Position numbers and translations under genes: made by a program
Shown: positions 40,272 to 49,550 of the stretch, in pieces
Numbering within the stretch: position 1 is the stretch's first letter
Layout of the letters: every line of letters starts with the position of its first letter
Notes under the pieces: model-generated
Database searches by the model: none
Seen by the model: only the letters and a program-made list of their open reading frames with translations
Told to the model about the DNA's origin: nothing
Origin: Psychrobacter sp. P11G3
Lineage (GTDB): Bacteria > Pseudomonadota > Gammaproteobacteria > Pseudomonadales > Moraxellaceae
Direction of reading: 5' to 3'
Length of the DNA stretch: 64,000 nucleotides
Assembly: GCF_001435845.1 (NCBI RefSeq)
Contig: NZ_CM003596.1
Location: forward strand, 1,984,001 to 2,048,000

Positions 40272-40348
40272 GGGCCCATAGCTCAGTTGGTTAGAGCAGA
40301 GGACTCATAATCCTTTGGTCGTAGGTTCAAGTCCTACTGGGCCCACCA
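40272..40348 (+). tRNA. tRNA with CAT anticodon (Met; Ile2 possible)
   Basis: 77 nt with encoded CCA. Acceptor arm GGGCCCA pairs with TGGGCCC, D-arm GCTC/GAGC, anticodon loop CTCATAA (anticodon CAT at 40305-40307), T-loop GTTCAAGTCC. It lacks the unpaired first base of initiator tRNA. Elongator Met is the first choice; a lysidine-modified Ile2 tRNA cannot be excluded from sequence alone. Confidence 0.93.
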
Positions 40349-40363
40349 TTTTTAAGTATTAAT

Positions 40364-40397
40364 AAAAAAGACCTTCAAGAGATTGGAGGTCTTTTTT
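40364..40397 (+). terminator. Terminator after the tRNA
   Basis: AAAAAAGACCT stem with AGGTCTTTTTT, 16 bp after the CCA end. Confidence 0.9.
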
Positions 40398-40564
40398 ATT
40401 GTCTACTGTTTTCTTAGTAAATAACAACCATATGTATAAGCATAGATATAGGCACTTTATTCAAGCCTCTCCGCTGACAACGGATAATTATTGATAGTTT
40501 TGTAGTGCTGATTTTTTTCAGACCTCTTACGAGCCGCTACAGCGTAATGCGCTAGTTTTAGACC

Positions 40565-40599
40565 CAAAAAGCCTAACTATTAATATAGATAGGCTTTTC
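40565..40599 (-). terminator. Probable mntP terminator
   Basis: AAAAAGCCTA with TAGGCTTTTC around an AT-rich loop, about 90 bp after the mntP stop on the - strand. The rest of 40398-40688 shows nothing further. Confidence 0.65.
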
Positions 40600-40688
40600 T
40601 TAGGTAAACAGGTTTCCTACATCCAAAAGTCAGTAACAGATCTATACACGTAATGACCATCTGTTCGTAGTAGACAGTTTTTATATAA

Positions 40689-41264
40689 TCATTGAAGATG
40701 GCTTAATAAAATCCATGTACCGATGGCAATTAGCATCACACCACCAAATATTTCAGCTCTATGACCGATTAATGAACCTAACACCTTACCTAACATCACC
40801 CCTAGCGTGACCATTACTGTAGTGGCCAAGCCAATAAGACCTGCCGCCAGTAAAATATTGACCTTTACAAATGCCAGGCTTACACCGACAGCCATGGCAT
40901 CGATGCTGGTACCAAATGCAGTTATGGCAAGTTTAAGGAAAGAGTGTCTCGACGGCGCTTCTGCCATTTCATCACTTGGCTTCAGTCCCTCATATAGCAT
41001 GTGCAGACCAAGCGCAAAAAGTATGACAAACGCGACCCAATGATCCCATGCCTCAATAAAAGACGCATCTACAAAAGATGTGGCAGAATGACCAATTAAC
41101 CAACCAATAATAGGCGTGATCGCTTCAATGGTGCCAAAAGTAACACCCATTCTTAAAGCTTCGGTAAAACGAGGGTTTTTAAGACTTGCGCCTTTACTGA
41201 TTGCCACAGAAAAGGCATCAGTAGACATAGAAAGCGCAAGTAATAGAAGTGCGATAGGGTTCAT
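40689..41264 (-). CDS. mntP: Manganese efflux pump MntP
   Basis: A 191-residue inner-membrane manganese exporter with six hydrophobic segments. The start [25 protein letters not shown] and the second half repeat [20 protein letters not shown] show the twin Asp-containing motifs (STDA, SIDA) of the family. The ATG at 41264 is chosen; a longer in-frame reading to 41429 simply translates the riboswitch leader. A yybP-ykoY riboswitch lies directly upstream, so expression should rise with manganese. Confidence 0.95.
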   Translation of the reverse strand: MNPIALLLLALSMSTDAFSVAISKGASLKNPRFTEALRMGVTFGTIEAITPIIGWLIGHSATSFVDASFIEAWDHWVAFVILFALGLHMLYEGLKPSDEMAEAPSRHSFLKLAITAFGTSIDAMAVGVSLAFVKVNILLAAGLIGLATTVMVTLGVMLGKVLGSLIGHRAEIFGGVMLIAIGTWILLSHLQ

Positions 41265-41334
41265 GTGATTTTCTCTGGTCGAGTATAGAGTCCACGACAT
41301 AGCTACACCCCCGACCTGCAGTGTAGATATATCG

Positions 41335-41434
41335 ATGGTCTCGCCAACCGAGAGGTGTTCGCACCATGGCATGTGGCCAAGTATGTTGATACGAACGCTT
41401 TCGCAGTACGAAAGCAGGCTACTCCCCAAAGAGA
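41335..41434 (-). promoter_or_regulatory. yybP-ykoY manganese riboswitch
   Basis: The mntP leader on the - strand starts TTTGGGGAGTAGCC, continues with paired CTTTCG...CGAAAG and GTTCGTAT...GGTGCGAAC segments, and ends GGTTGGCGAGACC. GGGGAGUAG and the AACAUACUUGG-type internal segment are hallmarks of this aptamer in gammaproteobacterial mntP/alx leaders. A CTACAC...GTGTAG hairpin between the aptamer and the ATG (41305-41330 region) may be the expression platform. Confidence 0.88.
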
Positions 41435-41570
41435 GATTAGATTAGCATTGATACGCTATAAGTCAATCATAAAATGCCAAAAAATAATTTTTGCACCTGA
41501 TAAAGCGTAAAGTTGGAAACGCTAGCAAATACTCTTGGAGCAGATGAATTCTTTAGAGAGTTATGAACAT

Positions 41571-41615
41571 AAAAAACCCCTTCATGCTAAATTTTCATAG
41601 CCTGAAGGGTTTTTT
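41571..41615. terminator. Terminator after the TonB-dependent receptor
   Basis: AAAAAACCCCTTCA stem with TGAAGGGTTTTTT, 15 bp after the receptor stop codon on the - strand. Confidence 0.9.
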
Positions 41616-41629
41616 AATGCATGATTTTT

Positions 41630-44014
41630 TTAATAATCGACGGTATAGCTTAAGCCATAAGTCGTGCCTGAGGCAGGTAAACGGTTCAGATCGCCATACG
41701 TGGTTTGATGATAGACCGTTAAATAGTCCTTATTAAGCAAGTTATAAACGCCATAATCTACTCGGCCGACTGGCATATTTACTTGGCCCAATACATCAAG
41801 GGTCATATAACCGGTAACTGGTAAGGCACTAGAGTCAGGGTCTTGTTGTTGGTCTTTAAAGGCTTTATCATCACCGCCGATTGCCAGTGCTTGCAGACGA
41901 ATATTGCTGCCTTCATCGAAATTATACTGAGCAAATGCCGTACCTTTTAGCGGTGTTAGACGTACTGCATCGAGCTCCAGCCAATCACCATCCTTATCGT
42001 ACTGACCGCGGGTATACGCCACACTGCCGCCTACTTGCCACTTGTCACTGATATCATGACTAAGCGACCCTTCCACGCCATAGACACGCTCATCGGTATC
42101 GACAACTTCTACGGTATAGCTGTCAGTAAAGCGCACGACCTTATCTGATTCGTTGTAAAAACCACTTAAGCGTGCTGCTGTATCGCCATGTTTGCCTTGC
42201 CAGCCAAACTCGTAGTTATTGGTTGTAATCGGTTGTACGTTGTCTGAATTAACCACAAACCCTGCACGCACATCACGCAGCGCCCGTTGAATATCGGCTG
42301 TCGTAAACCCTTGTGAAAAATTAGCAAAAACTTGATCATTCGGTGTTATCTGATAGCTAGTACCGAGATTAAACAAGGTTTTGTCGTGATCTGTGCTACC
42401 TTTTTCTACGTTGCCAGCTTGATAGTCAATGCCGTAAGCTGCACTTGTTCCACTGATAGCAGAACTATTAAAATACTCTTCAAGCAGTTGCTCATAGATG
42501 GGCGTAAAGGTATCAGTCTCAGATTTTAGCTTTTGGTAACGCACACCAGCACTGGTATGCCACTTGTCAGTTATATCTACATCTGCATTGACAAAAGCGC
42601 CCCATTTATCGATGGTAGTATCTGGTCCACCATTATAAGTAAGCCCATTTGTTTGGGCACTTAAGCCATTACTAGCAAGAAACGTATTTAGGTCTTGACC
42701 GTAGTAAGTTTGCTCACTGTTTTCGCGCTCGAAATCAGCACCGTAGCTAAACAGTGTCTTTTTGCCTGCGACTTCCGTCTCGGTTTGCATGGCGGCACGT
42801 AAGCCCATTACTTCGATATCAGCTTCTGATTGAGTGACAAATGTTGCAGCACTTGCCAGTTTCTTCAGTGTGGCTGTATCAGTTAGACCATTGTTTTGCC
42901 ATACTTCAGTCGCTTGGTCTCCTGCAGTTTTACCAGAAGGGTAAAAACGGCCTTTCTCATCTCGGTAGTAACCCGTCAAGCTTAGGCTAGACCCTGAGCC
43001 TACAAAATCATCGTCGTTATAGCTCAAATTTACTGAGCTTTTTTCGGTATATGGCTCATTTTCTACGTTGGCACCATCAATGGCCTTCAAAGAAGGTTTT
43101 GCGCCAAATAACGCTGCCAAACCATCACCATAATCTGGGCCGTAGTCAGTATCTTGCTCATCCTTATAATAAGTCACTGCAAGGTCAAGACGTTGGCTGT
43201 CGGTGAGTTCTACACCCAAGCTACCATTCACACTTAGCGATTCGGTATCTTGTTGATCCGTTTGGTTGACATCAGGGCTAACTCGGTCGCCCTTGCTATC
43301 AAACTTACCACCTTTGGTCTCATAATCAACATCTAAGCGCCCATAAACCCGCTCACCGCCATATCCTAAAGATTGCCCTACATTATAGCCAAATGAATCT
43401 GAATCAAAGTCACGACTGCTACTAACGCCCACTCTGGTTTGTCTAATAGGGCCATAACCCACCAGAGATTTAGTCACAAGGTTAATCAGACCACCTGACG
43501 CGCCAGCACCATAGATACTAGTGGCACCCGAAAGCACCTCTACCCGCTCAAGCTGTGACGTATCAATACTGTTAAGCTCACGGGAAAGACTGCGTGAACC
43601 GCTTAACGGCACACCATTTAGCAAAAACTGTACTGGACGGCCATGCATGGTGGTGCCGTAGTTACTGGTCGAGCCACTACTGGTACCCAAGCTCGGAATC
43701 AGCTGTGCCAAGATGTCACCAGTGGTACGGTTACCCGTCGCCTGCATCTGAATCTCGTTTTCAGTAATTACTTGCGTGACGGCTGGCATCTCACTAATCT
43801 TCTGAGCCAGCGCCGTACCCGTTCTAGCTTTAGCCGTGACATTGATAGTGTCTAAAGTCACATTAGGCGTCTCATTAGACACTGTACTTGAAGCCAGTTC
43901 CGCTGAATCCTGCGCATTTAATGAAACGTCTACTGCATTGTCGGTTTGTGCATATAATTGCTGACTAATACAAAGGGTAAGAACAGATAGAGCAACTTGA
44001 TGATGGCTTTTCAT
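41630..44014 (-). CDS. TonB-dependent siderophore receptor
   Basis: A 794-residue outer-membrane beta-barrel receptor. Signal peptide residues 1-22 (MKSHHQVALSVLTLCISQQLYA). The plug domain (about 70-185) shows MPAVTQVITENEIQ, LAQLIPSLGTSSGST, RPVQFLLNGVPLSG and the ERVEVLSGATSIYGAGASGGLINLVTK block (in parts), typical of ferric-siderophore receptors. The barrel runs to a terminal Tyr (YTVDY), as needed for outer-membrane assembly. A Fur-box-like site lies about 105 bp upstream. With the fhu genes on the same strand it should import a hydroxamate-type ferric siderophore; the exact ligand is unknown. Confidence 0.93.
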   Translation of the reverse strand: MKSHHQVALSVLTLCISQQLYAQTDNAVDVSLNAQDSAELASSTVSNETPNVTLDTINVTAKARTGTALAQKISEMPAVTQVITENEIQMQATGNRTTGDILAQLIPSLGTSSGSTSNYGTTMHGRPVQFLLNGVPLSGSRSLSRELNSIDTSQLERVEVLSGATSIYGAGASGGLINLVTKSLVGYGPIRQTRVGVSSSRDFDSDSFGYNVGQSLGYGGERVYGRLDVDYETKGGKFDSKGDRVSPDVNQTDQQDTESLSVNGSLGVELTDSQRLDLAVTYYKDEQDTDYGPDYGDGLAALFGAKPSLKAIDGANVENEPYTEKSSVNLSYNDDDFVGSGSSLSLTGYYRDEKGRFYPSGKTAGDQATEVWQNNGLTDTATLKKLASAATFVTQSEADIEVMGLRAAMQTETEVAGKKTLFSYGADFERENSEQTYYGQDLNTFLASNGLSAQTNGLTYNGGPDTTIDKWGAFVNADVDITDKWHTSAGVRYQKLKSETDTFTPIYEQLLEEYFNSSAISGTSAAYGIDYQAGNVEKGSTDHDKTLFNLGTSYQITPNDQVFANFSQGFTTADIQRALRDVRAGFVVNSDNVQPITTNNYEFGWQGKHGDTAARLSGFYNESDKVVRFTDSYTVEVVDTDERVYGVEGSLSHDISDKWQVGGSVAYTRGQYDKDGDWLELDAVRLTPLKGTAFAQYNFDEGSNIRLQALAIGGDDKAFKDQQQDPDSSALPVTGYMTLDVLGQVNMPVGRVDYGVYNLLNKDYLTVYHQTTYGDLNRLPASGTTYGLSYTVDY

Positions 44015-44116
44015 AATTTTTTCACTTAGGTTATTTTACTTAGTTGAATAAATAAACAGTGATATGAGTAATATTTAGCTAATAATACTGTGTGTACTAA
44101 CTTTGTGAAGAGCATT

Positions 44117-44135
44117 GTAAATGATAATCGTTTTT
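44117..44135. promoter_or_regulatory. Fur box upstream of the receptor gene
   Basis: GTAAATGATAATCGTTTTT matches the 19-bp Fur consensus (GATAATGATAATCATTATC) at 14 positions, about 105 bp before the receptor ATG. Confidence 0.75.
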
Positions 44136-44223
44136 ATTTCCATATGTATTAATATCTTGTTAGCAGCGTTTATTTGTGTTGTTTTCACAGGTATAGTTTG
44201 CTATTTAATCTTTGATAATTTCA

Positions 44224-44595
44224 TTAGTCATTGAATAATTTATCTAGCTCATTGTTACGATAGACATTGAAGAAACGTTGGAGTTCCATCTCATCCTCTC
44301 TATATTCATTTTGACGACCTGATAATAGCTGCTATGCTACATCAACAGATAATATAAATGCATCATCACTATCCATAATGGCAATATCGCCTGAACGAAT
44401 AATCGCTATCTGCTTACCTAAGCGACAGGCAATATCGGGCGCTAGCTTACCTTGTGTTTGGTTACTCTTGAAGGTAGTTATAGCGCCGATACCCTGCGCA
44501 AACACAGGGAAACCTAACTTACTTTTATCCAGTGGGTGAAAAGGACGATTGATCAAGATGCCCACTGCCCTAAAGCGATTAATGTCTAGTGCCAA
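44224..44595 (-). pseudogene. Decayed RraA-family gene (C-terminal remnant)
   Basis: The frame from 44595 reads ALDINRFRAVGI, then LGFPVFAQGIGA and GDIAIMDSDDAF, the C-terminal half of an RraA/HMG-aldolase-like protein. No ATG start exists and the N-terminal half is missing. A TAG stop at 44332-44334 interrupts the frame, yet the same frame continues with a plausible C-terminal helix (EMELQRFFNVYRNNELDKL) to a TAA at 44224. Truncation plus an in-frame stop points to a dead gene. It lies between the MFS exporter and the receptor gene, so it may be scar tissue from insertion of the siderophore locus. Confidence 0.65.
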
Positions 44596-44629
44596 AAATC
44601 AGTGATATTTCAGTCTTGATAAGTTAAAG

Positions 44630-44651
44630 AAAACCCCGATACGGGGTGTTT
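44630..44651 (-). terminator. Terminator after the MFS exporter
   Basis: On the - strand CCCCGTATCGGGG is followed by TTTTCTTT, directly after the exporter stop codon. Confidence 0.8.
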
Positions 44652-44653
44652 GC

Positions 44654-46153
44654 CTATGGGGATCGTGGCAATTTGCACGCTGAAGGAATCGTGAATAATA
44701 AAATCACCGCGATGACCACCAGTATTTCTTGGATCGCGCTTGCCATGCCATCACTACTACCTGCTGCTAATAACTGCGCACTTCGACTGCCTATATAAAG
44801 GGTCGACAGCGTGATAAATATGGTAGAGATGATGCGGCGACTGATGTTATTAAGGGCGGCTCCTTCAGTGACTGAGTCTTTGGGTAAGCTGCTAAACCCA
44901 ACGGTCGTAGTTGGCAGGTATGCTAGACCCACTCCGACACCGCGCATACTCATAATCAACATTAATAGCCAAAGTGTGGGCTGATACAAGCACCATGCCA
45001 GCATCAAGGTAGACAGCGCACTAATCGCAATTCCTACGATGCCAATCCCTCTGGCACCTTGCTTATCTACCATCTTGCCAGCGTAATGCGTGATGATACT
45101 GGCCACGAGCGTCGCGACCATCAGGACAACACCTGTCCATAAAGCACTCTCGCCCATCACGTCTTGTATCAACACGGGTAATAACAAGAGACACAGCATC
45201 AAACCGACTGTTTGGGTAATGCTAATGATATTACTGTGCAAATAGGTTTTATTGTTAAACAAGCGCACGTCTAATAATGGATGTTTCTGACGCCGCTCGT
45301 ATGCCCACCAAGCCATCGCGGACAGTAAAAATCCAATAGACAATAAACCCAACGTGGCTATTTTTAATAAGCCGTCACTGTTGAATAAGCCACCAGTAAA
45401 ATCTATTTTCAGCGTGCTCAGCCAAACCATCATCGCAAGCAGCCAAGTGAGTAAGCTGATAAACCCGATCGTATCGAAAGGGCTCTTTTTTTCATATGAG
45501 CGCATGTCAGGTATTAACCACCACACCATCGCCATGACCGCCATACTAAGTGGTAACGTAATGGCAAACAGTGTCCACCACGCAAACTGCTCAACCAAGT
45601 AAGCACCGACCAAAGGGCCAAACGCTAATGACATCATAATAACAATGCCCCATAGCGCCATTACTCTACCGTGCTGCTGCTGCGGATAAATCTGATACAG
45701 CATACCAATAGACAATGGGATAATCAGACCGCCACTCAGTCCTTGTATGGCTCTGGCAATGATGACAAAGCTCATACTAGACGCCAGCATCCCAATGACT
45801 GAGCCCAGCATAAATCCAAAAATTGCCGCCAAATAAACATGCTTAAACGGAAACTTTTTGTTTAAGTAGCCACTCAGCATTAGCCCCACACTCATGGCCA
45901 AGACATAAGCATTTAACACCCAGCCCCCCATCACGATATCGACATCAAACGCCGACATAAAGACAGGAATCGCTGGATTGAGCGCACTATTACTAAAGCT
46001 GACCACCGTACCGCCGAGCAGTAGTGTCAGTAACACCTGCTGTACCTGTTTGTCGGTAAAGCCATTACCACTACTATTCGAGGCTTCGTTTATAGATGTC
46101 TCATTTGTAGAGGTTTTATTTATAGGTGCTTTATTTATAGGGGCGTTGCTCAT
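44654..46153 (-). CDS. DHA2-type MFS exporter in the siderophore locus
   Basis: A 499-residue membrane protein with about 14 membrane segments of the EmrB/QacA (DHA2) family. The first ~35 residues are polar and repetitive (PINKAPINK...), then TLLLGGTVVSFSNSALNPAIPVF begins TM1, and the motif C-like LAFGPLVGAYL follows in TM5. It lies downstream of fhuB on the same strand, 201 bp away, with no adaptor gene. Position suggests siderophore or drug export, but there are no siderophore synthesis genes here, so this is uncertain. Confidence 0.85.
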   Translation of the reverse strand: MSNAPINKAPINKTSTNETSINEASNSSGNGFTDKQVQQVLLTLLLGGTVVSFSNSALNPAIPVFMSAFDVDIVMGGWVLNAYVLAMSVGLMLSGYLNKKFPFKHVYLAAIFGFMLGSVIGMLASSMSFVIIARAIQGLSGGLIIPLSIGMLYQIYPQQQHGRVMALWGIVIMMSLAFGPLVGAYLVEQFAWWTLFAITLPLSMAVMAMVWWLIPDMRSYEKKSPFDTIGFISLLTWLLAMMVWLSTLKIDFTGGLFNSDGLLKIATLGLLSIGFLLSAMAWWAYERRQKHPLLDVRLFNNKTYLHSNIISITQTVGLMLCLLLLPVLIQDVMGESALWTGVVLMVATLVASIITHYAGKMVDKQGARGIGIVGIAISALSTLMLAWCLYQPTLWLLMLIMSMRGVGVGLAYLPTTTVGFSSLPKDSVTEGAALNNISRRIISTIFITLSTLYIGSRSAQLLAAGSSDGMASAIQEILVVIAVILLFTIPSACKLPRSP

Positions 46154-46354
46154 AAAGCAGTGGCATCATAAAATTGGGTGACGGTCGGCATGACTTGCTC
46201 CTAGTTATTATTTTGCTAGCCTATCGAACACGTCATCCAATCTCGCTGAAACTTAGCATCGTTATTCTCATCAAAATGCTGATCAAATAAGATTCGATAG
46301 GCCTCTGCTGAATAAAGTCAAAATTGTCGGCTATTTAATGCTTGAAGACATGAG

Positions 46355-48529
46355 CTATCTATTTACTGAGGCTGGTACCTTACGAATGAGCCATAAGAAG
46401 TAGCCACCACCGATAATCGCTGCAATCGTGCCCGCTGGCAGCTCATAAGGGAAAATAACATAACGGCCAATCCAATCCGCTATCACCATCACCCCTGCCC
46501 CTAAAAGTGCAGCTAGTGGCAATTGTCGTTCAAGCTTCACAGCTCCCAGTGAGGTAGCTAAGTGAGGCACCATTAAACCAATAAAGCTCAATGGTCCAAC
46601 GGCAAGCGTGCTGGCCGTACTAAGTGCTGCTACTAATGCCAATAATGACAAAGTCACTGGCGTAACTGCCACACCTAAATTACGCGCCACACCTGTACCT
46701 AGTCCAAGAACTCGCAAAGGCTTAATCAGCAGTAGACTGAGTATAAATAAGATAGCGGCAATGCCAATGAGATACCATACTGTACTGGGCTGAGCGCTAT
46801 AAGTTGTCCCTGATAACCAGCTAAGCATAGCTTCTAGACGCGGATCTCCTGAAAGCTTGACCATATGCATCACCCCATCCATCATGGCGGCAATGCCTAT
46901 ACCTACTAACAATAAATAACCTGAGCTGACCCTGCGTGCCAGCCAAATAATCAATAGCAGCACGGCCATCGCCCCTGACAGTCCTGAAACCAGCAACGTC
47001 CCTGCTCCCGCAGATAGCCCCAAACTTGGCAGTAATAAAAATCCTAAAATAACTCCAAGTGCCGCGCCTGAACTGACACCCAATACCTCAGGACTGGCCA
47101 TAGGGTTACGCGTTAAGGTTTGCAGTAGCACACCGGCCACTGCCAGCATCAAACCTGTGGCAGCAGCGCTCAAACTACGAGGCAAGCGGTACTGCTGCGT
47201 GAGCGCCCAGTCCGTACTGAGCCCCCACCCATTGATGTCTTGTACAAAAAGACAAGCCAGCATGATGATAGCGAGCACACCAACGCCCCATCGCCAAAAG
47301 GCAATGGATGTATGCTTACCCGCAAGCATCGGTGTCACTGTCTCTATCCGCTCGCGACGCTGACGCAAAATTAGCCAAATAATCAGCGGCGCACCCAAGA
47401 TACCTGTCATGGCACCAGCTGGAATCTGCATATCGAGTATTGGCTCAAGCAATAACGCAACATTGCTAGTCAATAGTAAAAGCAGTGCCCCTAACCCAAA
47501 AGCAGTAGCCAAACGCTTACCAATAGAAGAAATGCCCAGTGCATTGACCAAGCTTGCTGCACCAAGACCAATAAAACCAATTAAGCCAACTTCACTAATC
47601 ACTAAGGCGGTCACGACTGCGACCACCAGCACAACAAGTGCGCGAATCCCATTAATAGGTACACCCAGACGTTTTGCCTGCGTGTCATCTAGACTCATCA
47701 GCGTTAATGGTTTTAGTAATGGTAGACATACGACCGCCATCAAAATAGCCGTGATGACTAGCGATATACTGGTATGCCAGCTGTTTTGTGCCAAAAACCC
47801 AGCAGCCCACGACAGCATGCCATTGCTACGTTCAGCGAAGAACAGCACCAGTACATTAGCCACTGCGGCCAGCAAAATATTGACCACCAAACCGGCCAGT
47901 ATCAAAATCAATGGATTAAATCGACTGGGTGCTGATAAGGCAAATACCAGACCCATACTGATGATAGCCCCCACAAAGGCCACATAAAGTCCGCCATAAA
48001 TAGCCAAGCTTGGCAAAAATAACGTGACGATAAGCATGGCTAACTGTGCACCCACGCCCACACCTAGCGTCGTATCTGATGCTAGTGGGTTTTTTACCAA
48101 TTGCTGCAGTAGAATACTGACCACACCTAATAGCCCGCCAGCCAACAACGCCACCACGCTGGTTGCCACTATATGTAGCTGTATCGCCATACTGGCAATA
48201 TCCAATTGCGAGCTTGATATAAGCAAGTCACGAAGTGGGCGCGTCCATTGCTGATCTATCAGTACCCAACTACTCCATAACGACAAAGCCGCTAGTCCGA
48301 TGAGCATGGCCCACAGTCGCCAAGACAAATTGGCAAACAAGGAAGTTTGAGAATTGGGTTGGTTCGGTGGCTGATTCAGTGGTGATGATGAATGTTTCGA
48401 TGACGTTGATGAGGGTGACGATAGCGATGAATCTGAAACCGTTGCTGCTTGAGAGGTTGATGTCATCGTATGAGCACTGTCGGTGTGGTTATTGATAGAG
48501 TTGTTGTTAGTGTCTGCATTGGCGCTCAT
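46355..48529 (-). CDS. fhuB: Ferric hydroxamate ABC permease, double-length FhuB
   Basis: A 724-residue inner-membrane permease made of two fused FecCD-type halves of about 330 residues each, the arrangement unique to FhuB. Each half contains an ABC-interaction segment: VGLIGFIGLGAASLVNAL (about 320) and VGPLSFIGLMVPHLATSLGA (about 645). The N-terminal 70 residues are a Ser/Thr/Asn/Pro-rich extension missing from E. coli FhuB, which explains the extra length. It overlaps fhuD by 4 bp (ATGA), so the two are translationally coupled. Confidence 0.94.
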   Translation of the reverse strand: MSANADTNNNSINNHTDSAHTMTSTSQAATVSDSSLSSPSSTSSKHSSSPLNQPPNQPNSQTSLFANLSWRLWAMLIGLAALSLWSSWVLIDQQWTRPLRDLLISSSQLDIASMAIQLHIVATSVVALLAGGLLGVVSILLQQLVKNPLASDTTLGVGVGAQLAMLIVTLFLPSLAIYGGLYVAFVGAIISMGLVFALSAPSRFNPLILILAGLVVNILLAAVANVLVLFFAERSNGMLSWAAGFLAQNSWHTSISLVITAILMAVVCLPLLKPLTLMSLDDTQAKRLGVPINGIRALVVLVVAVVTALVISEVGLIGFIGLGAASLVNALGISSIGKRLATAFGLGALLLLLTSNVALLLEPILDMQIPAGAMTGILGAPLIIWLILRQRRERIETVTPMLAGKHTSIAFWRWGVGVLAIIMLACLFVQDINGWGLSTDWALTQQYRLPRSLSAAATGLMLAVAGVLLQTLTRNPMASPEVLGVSSGAALGVILGFLLLPSLGLSAGAGTLLVSGLSGAMAVLLLIIWLARRVSSGYLLLVGIGIAAMMDGVMHMVKLSGDPRLEAMLSWLSGTTYSAQPSTVWYLIGIAAILFILSLLLIKPLRVLGLGTGVARNLGVAVTPVTLSLLALVAALSTASTLAVGPLSFIGLMVPHLATSLGAVKLERQLPLAALLGAGVMVIADWIGRYVIFPYELPAGTIAAIIGGGYFLWLIRKVPASVNR

Positions 48530-49500
48530 AATACTTCCCCGCCTTTTAATGAAACTTCTGACAAGTTATCTGCTAAGCTAACCAATGATGACATCCCGCC
48601 ATAAATCCATACTGGTGGTAGCTCGCCCACACAGCGGGTATTGCCATAACCTAGGCGCTGCCAAATCAAGCTATTATCGATTTCAGCTCTAGTAATTGGA
48701 CTCAGCGGGTCGATAATTAATAGACAAGTCTCATCATCTAATTGCGCTAAATCTCCCATTCGTATTGGCACAAACCCCCACTGATTGCCCTTGCCCAATA
48801 CCACAAGCTCTCTATTCATCTGCTCTAACGCAGGCTGAAATAAGCTATTTGCCACATACATACGCATGTTATTAGCATCCGCAAACTGTACCACTGCGAA
48901 TTTATTGGCTTTTGGATAACGCTGCTGGAATTGCTGACTGGCCAGCTGTATGTCTTTCTGACTTTGTACAATATAGTCTTCAGCCATCTTTGGGTTATCG
49001 ATCAGCATGCCAAGCTTCCGCGTTGGTTCGGTATAGTCCGCCCACGTTGCTGTCTCTCCTTTTGCCGCAGACATTACAGATTCTGCAGGCACATCGCCGT
49101 ACAAGTTGCGTGCATGCTCATAAAAATAATTATCTATGACCATATCGACAGGCAGTTGAGCGATTAGCTCAGCATTGGGCTGATAACGGATGCCTAAGTC
49201 TGTGATCGATATTGGCAGTTTGGGGCTACCCACCCATCTATCCCAAACCCTGACATCACCTGTCGCAATTGGTGCGTGCCCCATCGCTGTCAAAGTCGCT
49301 GCATTACCCCAGTCGGGAGACACGATATTCATCCTGTCGCTATGACTGTTTTCTGCTTCTGAGGTAGTGGATGTTTGACTATTACAGGCGGTCAATACCA
49401 AGCACAATGTGAGGGCGAACCATTTCAGTGTTGTCATTACTGATACTGACGTCACTATTGGACGTTTCGATAATTTATCTGTATAAAAGACGGGAGGCAT
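48526..49500 (-). CDS. fhuD: Siderophore-binding periplasmic protein FhuD-like
   Basis: A periplasmic substrate-binding protein of up to 324 residues. The hydrophobic leader ends in a lipobox-like LVLTAC, suggesting a lipoprotein; the ATG at 49437 (MTTLKWFAL) probably marks the true start, giving about 303 residues. Family blocks include IVSPDWGNAATLTAMGHAPIATG, VWDRWVGSPKLP, and the C-terminal LGYGNTRCVGELPPVWIYGG, close to FhuD. It should present ferric hydroxamates to FhuB. The 3' end overlaps fhuB by 4 bp, and fhuC lies 50 bp upstream. Confidence 0.9.
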   Translation of the reverse strand: MPPVFYTDKLSKRPIVTSVSVMTTLKWFALTLCLVLTACNSQTSTTSEAENSHSDRMNIVSPDWGNAATLTAMGHAPIATGDVRVWDRWVGSPKLPISITDLGIRYQPNAELIAQLPVDMVIDNYFYEHARNLYGDVPAESVMSAAKGETATWADYTEPTRKLGMLIDNPKMAEDYIVQSQKDIQLASQQFQQRYPKANKFAVVQFADANNMRMYVANSLFQPALEQMNRELVVLGKGNQWGFVPIRMGDLAQLDDETCLLIIDPLSPITRAEIDNSLIWQRLGYGNTRCVGELPPVWIYGGMSSLVSLADNLSEVSLKGGEVL

Positions 49501-49550
49501 AGAAGCGTATCTTTGTAGGCGAATTAAAAAGAAGGAGCAGAAACCAAACG

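Noticed and set aside
40689..41429. Long form of MntP (246 residues)
   Set aside because: The added N-terminus is a translation of the riboswitch; the family start MNPIALLLL is at 41264.
47409..47987. 192-residue frame antisense to fhuB
   Set aside because: It is a long shadow of the Ala/Leu-rich membrane protein reading; no start signal or domain.
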